From contig NZ_PPED02000008.1 of assembly GCF_002899825.2 (NCBI RefSeq), positions 54,295-118,294 of the forward strand: 64,000 bases of DNA. Direction: 5' to 3'. Under the pieces are notes generated by a model that ran no database searches, was not told the origin of the DNA, and saw only the letters and a program-made list of their open reading frames with translations. The position numbers and the translations under genes are program-made. Origin of the DNA: Chryseobacterium phosphatilyticum (lineage in GTDB: Bacteria; Bacteroidota; Bacteroidia; Flavobacteriales; Weeksellaceae). Positions 61,201-64,000 of the stretch are shown one piece after another. Within the stretch, counting starts at the first letter, position 1, and each line of letters opens with the position of its first letter.

Positions 61201-62347
61201 AACCAAAGAATTAAGGGCAGACTTACAGATGATGCCGATGAATGATCTGCGTATTGACTTCAATGCATTACATACTTATAACAGTAACTTTACACAGAGC
61301 GGATTTAATTATATGAATGGAGGTGTTTCAAATCCTGACTTTACCTTTGCGAATGAGATGATCACCTATTCCAATTCGACCATGTTGTTGAGTACATCCT
61401 TTAAAGATGGACAGGAGGTATATCAGGCACTTAAGGACAATGCGATAGCATTTTCACAACAATTAGGTGGACCGGGTGCAGTTCTTGACAATAATGGATA
61501 CGCTAAAGGGTACAGCATAGCCAATGCTTATGTATTGATTCCTGCATTCAGAGCAGCCATGGAAGGAAAATCTGTAAACCCGATAGGTAATCCTAGAAAA
61601 TCAGGATTCCCGTTACCCAACTGGAGAATTACCTATTCAGGATTGAAAAATATCCCACTCATTAGCGGGCAGTTTACCAAGTTTGATATTTTACATGGAT
61701 ATACAGCAACGTATACGGCAACCGGAATCCAGAGAAATGTTGATTATCATGACAACCCGAATGGATTCTATCAGTCAGTGGATGCATCCGGTGCTGTAGT
61801 TAAAGGAGGTGGAGATAAAATTAATCCTTACACATTTGCTCAGGTTGGATATGTAGAATCATTCTCACCACTGATCGGAATTGATGTGACCATGAGAAAC
61901 AATATGCAGTTCGGGATCCAGTATAATAAAAACAGGATGATGGTCCTTGGATTGGTGAACAGTACCCTTACAGAAGACTCCAATACAGAATATGTAGTAA
62001 GACTAGGATACATTGTCCGAAACTTCAGATTAGGAACAGCCAATATCAGGGGAAGGGGAACCAGAGGTAAAGGAAGCGACCTTAACATCAGAGGGGATAT
62101 TGCCTTAAGAGACAGCAGAACCTCCATTATGAACATCCTGTTGAATGATTCTCAGGTGACAGGAGGGCAAAGGCTTTTAAACATTAAGCTTTCTGCCGAT
62201 TATAATGTTTCTGAAAACCTGAATCTGAGAGTATTCTATGAACAAATGACCTCGAAATATAAAATTTCAACGGCATTCCCGCTATCTACAATCAGAGCAG
62301 GTATTTCTGCCACATTTACATTTGGCGAATCCGGAGGCGGATTCTAA
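55220..62347 (+). CDS. sprA: T9SS outer-membrane translocon protein SprA
   Basis: SprA is the giant beta-barrel that exports T9SS cargo across the outer membrane; it is also needed for gliding. The product has about 2375 residues. A signal peptide (FLFLSFLCMSVGAFAQ) is followed by the family's N-terminal segment, long repeated strands, and a C-terminal aromatic-rich end (ISATFTFGESGGGF). No ATG fits the start: GTG at 55220 (giving MANNKHFN) or TTG at 55217 are possible, and GTG is preferred. It lies 6 bases behind ruvA and probably depends on its translation. The cargo genes at 4987, 19413, 27833 and 34726 need this pathway. Confidence 0.96.
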   Translation: MANNKHFNIFLFLSFLCMSVGAFAQQKKTDTLIIRKQYEVADPTRFEAYYDIKTGMYYVYPKVGNTITGPPTAMSPEEYKEYMLATQTKAYYKEKSDKYNLLFRKDRSDARKKGLIPSLLINNKLFETIFGGNKIEIIPSGYASIDFAGLYQKIDNPMILPQNRTSFTFDIDQRIQLGLLGKVGENLQLKANYDTQSGFAFENRMNLVWQSKGSWKDLQNKGLGNVDKPSEGGEDKIIKRVEFGNVNMPLSTSLIRGSQSLFGVKAEFQLGKTFGTVVLSQQQGEARNIVVQGGGVMNNFKVNAIDYEENQHFFLGHYFLNKYDDALLNYPQINSTINITRMEVWVLDQGNSNLAYQKSIIGIRDLGEGAGGAILPENSLNGLYDDISAAIGTREAGKNYVSLLQGKTFAGGTEPYENDEHFIVNTKARKLNSNEFIFQPQLGYISLNQKLNDNQLLAVSYSYTVSGSSKIYKVGEFSEESPVLVTKVLRVNNKVNTASPMWKLMMKNVYSLDAGQVSPDGFILNVFYRDQKTGGKVNYLPDTPVKDLNLLKLFNWDRLNMNGDIQNNKDGTKGDGVFDFVNGITIRPENGRVIFTKVQPFGDFMQSALGSNDPKYVLHDIYDKIKPASNQSAVPQWYTIEGRYKGVQGQGISLGAVNVPQGSVKVSANGVQLSEGVDYTVDYMLGTVTIINENVKQSGQAINISLENQLTFNTQRKRFLGLNLERRFNEHLILGGTVINYSESPLTQKVNFGQEAVNNTMAGINLMYNNQAPFLTRFTDKLPLIKTEAPSNINFKMEGAYLLPGLNKGTNNQSYIDDFEQTTSKISLKEPAAWSLASKPEKNTAPPFNTPPGNDDITSGYGRGLLSWYTIDPRFWNVGGRSPAGITPQSVSNHASRRVQTSEIFNNRDFVAGEQTYTNTFDISYYPKERGPYNVNAATEQAQSRWAGIMRPISVPNFVSSNIEYVEFWMMDPYADGKILGDDPKLLLQLGNVSEDVLKDGKMLYENGLPIPGTQSSTTTSNWGVQPKQPPILYAFSSEGDDRKRQDVGYDGLSSDQESMKFGNTFVNPVTNIVDPAVDDFVFYMSDKFTGNQASSLIERYKYFRNPDGNSEANSLNVSSQTPDAEDINRDYNLDQTESYNQYSISLKQQDLVLGTSNNIVDVKTVKANFQNGQSADVKWFLFRIPVSAYDADQGTAQPSVLNNVRFARLMLTGFEQTSTIRFGTMDLVRSDWRKYPNNLALYRIKQGGTGGEIVDPALNEGSTELITSDLKLEVGSVNIEENAFNKPPYVLPPGIDRQVLSGNAGAQRQNEGSLYMKTTDLPSGESRGVFKNTTLDMRRYKKLKLFVHGHDPINRVIGMDPKTKFFIRFGNDAADNYYEYEASLKLTANTATAPMEIWPMENEVDLDIQNFVDAKIRRDKTNSDKITQRVLDDVFGGGDNAKKIYIKGRPSLGNVNTIVIGIRNGEVSGGIGGSISRILWVNEIRLSEIENDGGYAGNASLNFNMGDFATVNANASYTSVGFGNIDSKPAERNQSTQSAFSINTSINVDKLLPEKTGIKIPLNYSYSQTIEDPKYNPLDTDVEFSKAPNREQLKKVARTYTQQRSIGVVNMRKERVNQNKKPKFYDIENVSVTAVYNDDYFRDIYTKKNYRQYLRGFIDYNYTFKPWVVKPFNKMISDTAKSTKYLRWVKEFNFNPVPTRLSFRTEIDRNYNELEFRNVQAILGGDMMSSFDAIRNRNFYFGWQYGLGFNFTKSLKLEINSATRTLNDNMDVNSMDSKSIFGNVFRAGRPVLYNHRVQLNYKLPFQYLPYMDFIDAELGYGFTYNWNARSTALLSSPEGSLGSIGQNTNVIQATASADLPKFFGQFNYFKNINAKLQKRKQEMDSLNNVYTKQWEKNRYRYKKYKFKNKLSIPQSIAFFMTSFKQLNVNYNETNGTVLPGLISAPNWYGYGQTLGGPTIGFLLGSQADIRRTVMENGWVSDSKYMTDPYVRMSTKELRADLQMMPMNDLRIDFNALHTYNSNFTQSGFNYMNGGVSNPDFTFANEMITYSNSTMLLSTSFKDGQEVYQALKDNAIAFSQQLGGPGAVLDNNGYAKGYSIANAYVLIPAFRAAMEGKSVNPIGNPRKSGFPLPNWRITYSGLKNIPLISGQFTKFDILHGYTATYTATGIQRNVDYHDNPNGFYQSVDASGAVVKGGGDKINPYTFAQVGYVESFSPLIGIDVTMRNNMQFGIQYNKNRMMVLGLVNSTLTEDSNTEYVVRLGYIVRNFRLGTANIRGRGTRGKGSDLNIRGDIALRDSRTSIMNILLNDSQVTGGQRLLNIKLSADYNVSENLNLRVFYEQMTSKYKISTAFPLSTIRAGISATFTFGESGGGF

Positions 62348-62361
62348 AAATGAAATAAATT

Positions 62362-62394
62362 AAAAGTCCTTCAATTCTTAGAAGGACTTTTTTT
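62362..62394 (+). terminator. terminator after sprA
   Basis: AAAAGTCCTTC / GAAGGACTTTT with an 8-base loop and a T run. Confidence 0.88.
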
Positions 62395-62404
62395 ATATCC
62401 AATA

Positions 62405-62435
62405 TTTGAAGCTACTATATTTTTGAATACATTTG
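62405..62435 (+). promoter_or_regulatory. promoter of gcvH
   Basis: TTTG (62405-62408), 19 bases, then TACATTTG (62428-62435), 19 bases before the start codon. It is one of the best matches to the Bacteroidota consensus in the window. No glycine riboswitch is seen. Confidence 0.78.
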
Positions 62436-62454
62436 TACAAATAAAAATTAAAAA

Positions 62455-62832
62455 ATGAACACACCATCAGAATTAAAGTACACCAAAGATCACGAATGGA
62501 TCAAGATTGAAGGTAATGTAGCTACAATCGGTATTACAGACTTCGCACAAGGAGAGCTTGGAGATATCGTTTACGTAGATGTAGATACTGTAGATGATGA
62601 TCTTAATGGCGGAGATGTTTTCGGAAGTGTAGAAGCAGTAAAAACTGTTTCAGACTTATTCTTACCGATTGCTGGAAAAGTAACTCAATTCAATTCAGAT
62701 TTGGAAGACCAGCCTGAGCTATTGAATACAGATCCTTATGGAGACGGATGGATTATTAAATTAGAACTTGCTGATGGTGCAGATTTGTCTGAATTACTTT
62801 CTGCTGAAGAATATCAGGCTATCATTGGATAA
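62455..62832 (+). CDS. gcvH: glycine cleavage system H protein
   Basis: GcvH carries the lipoyl arm that shuttles the aminomethyl group between the P, T and L proteins. The 125 residues include the lipoylation site K63 in GSVEAVKTVSD and the family opening LKYTKDHEWIKIEG. The length is normal. The gene has its own promoter and overlaps the next gene by 8 bases. Confidence 0.97.
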   Translation: MNTPSELKYTKDHEWIKIEGNVATIGITDFAQGELGDIVYVDVDTVDDDLNGGDVFGSVEAVKTVSDLFLPIAGKVTQFNSDLEDQPELLNTDPYGDGWIIKLELADGADLSELLSAEEYQAIIG

Positions 62833-63184
62833 AATTTCAAAAATATTTAGTAAGATTTTGCCCATTTATTGGGCATTTCTTACTTATATGCTTCTCAAGC
62901 CCGGGGAGGAGAACCACGAATACTGGTTCATGTTCAGCGGAATTGATAAAGTTTTACATTTCTGCATCTTTGCAGCTTTGGGATTCTCTTTCATTGCGAC
63001 TTTTCCCAGAATAAAATTCTCCTACTTTTTTCAGATCGTGCTTATCTATGCTTTCCTCACCGAAATCTTACAGGAAGAAATGGGACTGGGAAGATCTATG
63101 GAGACCCTTGATATTGTAGCAGACACTATCGGGTGCCTTATAGGATACTTTACCTATAAGTTTTTGGTTAAACACTTTTTCTGA
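62825..63184 (+). CDS. VanZ-like membrane protein
   Basis: The 119-residue protein has four hydrophobic helices and the VanZ-family pattern: YWAFLTYMLLKPGEE, then GIDKVLHFCIFAALGF (the conserved D-K-x-x-H-F), then LTEILQEEMGLGRSMETLDIVADTIG. No ATG fits; a TTG at 62825 inside the gcvH end gives a sensible start (DKISKIFSKILP). The function is unknown for the family outside teicoplanin resistance. It is translationally coupled to gcvH. Confidence 0.78.
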   Translation: MDKISKIFSKILPIYWAFLTYMLLKPGEENHEYWFMFSGIDKVLHFCIFAALGFSFIATFPRIKFSYFFQIVLIYAFLTEILQEEMGLGRSMETLDIVADTIGCLIGYFTYKFLVKHFF

Positions 63185-63450
63185 TCAACTTATATTATCT
63201 ATTTCCCAACACAAATTCTCTCCAACTCTCAAATGTATTCAGGAGCTATTTCCCGCTATCCACTCCTACTCCTCGCGCCAGTGCGCTCCACAGCCAGAAC
63301 CCTCCGGCTCTCCAATCCCTGCTGCGGGGTATCCGTTACTATCGGGGCTAGGAGAATGGAAAGTTGAAAATTGAAAGTTGAAAATGGAAACTTGAAAATG
63401 GGTTTGCGCTCAACAGAAAATAATGTACTCCTCTATGTCAATCCATACAA

Positions 63451-63565
63451 TCATTGGGAAAAATCTACTTCAATAGGAGCGGGCTTCAGCCCGCTCAATA
63501 AATAATTACCCCTCATCCGGCTTTAGCCCAAACTTAAAAATCCTTCCACGCCTATCATGTAACTT
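63451..63565. repeat. 118-bp direct repeat, copy A, with REP-like palindrome
   Basis: It runs from TCATTGGGAA to ACGCCTATCATGT and contains the palindrome GAGCGGGCT-TC-AGCCCGCTC (63477-63496) and a smaller GGCT/AGCC pair. Copy B is 210 bases downstream. Confidence 0.8.
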
Positions 63566-63660
63566 GTCCTCTCGTACGGATCCATCCCATGGATCTATTC
63601 TTACCTTCTCTTATATAATATATATACACTATCCATTATCATCCGTGCAAATCTGCGCAA

Positions 63661-63780
63661 TCAGTGGGAGAAATCTACTTCAATAGGAGCGGGCTTTAGC
63701 CCGCTCAATAAATAACCACCCCTCATTAGGCTTCAGCCCAAACTTAAAAGTCCGTCCGCACGCCTATCATGTAGCTTATC
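63661..63780. repeat. 118-bp direct repeat, copy B, with REP-like palindrome
   Basis: Copy B matches copy A with scattered differences (TCAGTGGGAG to CACGCCTATCATGT). Its palindrome GAGCGGGCT-TT-AGCCCGCTC (63687-63706) differs from copy A only in the loop. Confidence 0.8.
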
Positions 63781-64000
63781 ATCCCGTAGAGATCTCTACT
63801 TCGTTATTCCATATTTATCCTATATATATGCATACACCTTTTCCGCTGTCGAGATCCCTTCAGGATGACAAATAGAGTACTGTGTTAGAATAGTGATGAA
63901 GAAGACAAACCGAGAACAGTTTTATCAGCAATCGATCCGTATTATAATATAAGTAAACAATAAAATCCTCATTATACAGCTTCCACAGTGCTTTTAAGAC

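Larger units (their letters stand above)
63185..64000. other. repeat-rich non-coding region
   Basis: No frame of convincing length is found in these 816 bp. The region holds reiterated TTGAAAATTGAAAG words (63358-63402), a GC-rich stretch at 63254-63350 with CCGGCTCTCC and GCGGGGTATCC unlike local composition, a direct duplication of about 118 bp, and a GAGATCCCTTCAGGATGACAA-like string near 63850. It looks like a pile-up of intergenic repeats. Confidence 0.6.

Noticed and set aside
62412..62422. Alternative -7 box TATTTTTG before gcvH
   Set aside because: The neighbouring pair TTTG-N19-TACATTTG is complete, so the other box is probably incidental.

Overview
The window looks like chromosomal DNA of a flavobacterium of the Chryseobacterium type (Bacteroidota). 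Supporting signs are the low GC content, promoters of the Bacteroidota form TTTG-N(18-19)-TAnnTTTG, weak Shine-Dalgarno sequences, several proteins with C-terminal type IX secretion (T9SS) sorting domains, and the T9SS translocon gene sprA itself.

Region 1 (1-17.7 kb) is a phenylacetate degradation cluster on the + strand: paaK, paaE, paaA, paaB, paaC, a secreted 968-residue protein, paaD, paaG, paaH, a small acidic protein, paaI, paaJ, paaY, a REP-type transposase with its palindromes, an esterase, a small membrane protein and paaZ. PaaK activates phenylacetate to its CoA thioester, PaaABC(D)E epoxidises it, PaaG isomerises the epoxide to oxepin-CoA, PaaZ opens the ring and oxidises the aldehyde, and PaaH/PaaJ finish by beta-oxidation. 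A crotonase at 21.1 kb is the best candidate for the missing hydratase. Most spacers in this cluster hold AT-rich inverted repeats. PaaZ carries an extra C-terminal DUF1569/DinB-like domain.

Region 2 (17.7-27.8 kb) holds a frameshifted CPBP protease gene, a SMUG2-like DNA glycosylase, a T9SS cargo, a tail-collar protein, the crotonase, and a set of small membrane proteins around a one-domain winged-helix regulator with two matching operator-like palindromes, ending in two lipoproteins.

Region 3 (27.8-38.6 kb) holds, on the - strand, a secreted subtilase, a beta-lactamase-fold hydrolase, a membrane protein, dtd and a lipoprotein. On the + strand are greA, a HIT protein, clpX, a large T9SS surface protein with a 70-residue partner, a thioredoxin-like protein and tRNA-Met.

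Region 4 (38.6-44.2 kb, - strand) is a compact export locus for small Cys-rich double-glycine peptides: VKOR-thioredoxin fusion, a 54-residue precursor, a C39-peptidase ABC exporter, a 64-residue precursor and an HlyD adaptor. The two precursors, and the distant tail-collar gene at 20.8 kb, share a conserved 5' leader of about 50-60 nt. This is the most interesting system in the window.

Region 5 (44.2-64 kb) has a possible small RNA, then DUF3810, FucP-type transporter, PlsC and GtrA genes (- strand), and on the + strand a sugar kinase, maeB, a maltoporin-like porin, ruvA, sprA, gcvH and a VanZ-like gene. The last 0.8 kb is non-coding and repeat-rich, with a 118-bp direct duplication containing a REP-like palindrome.
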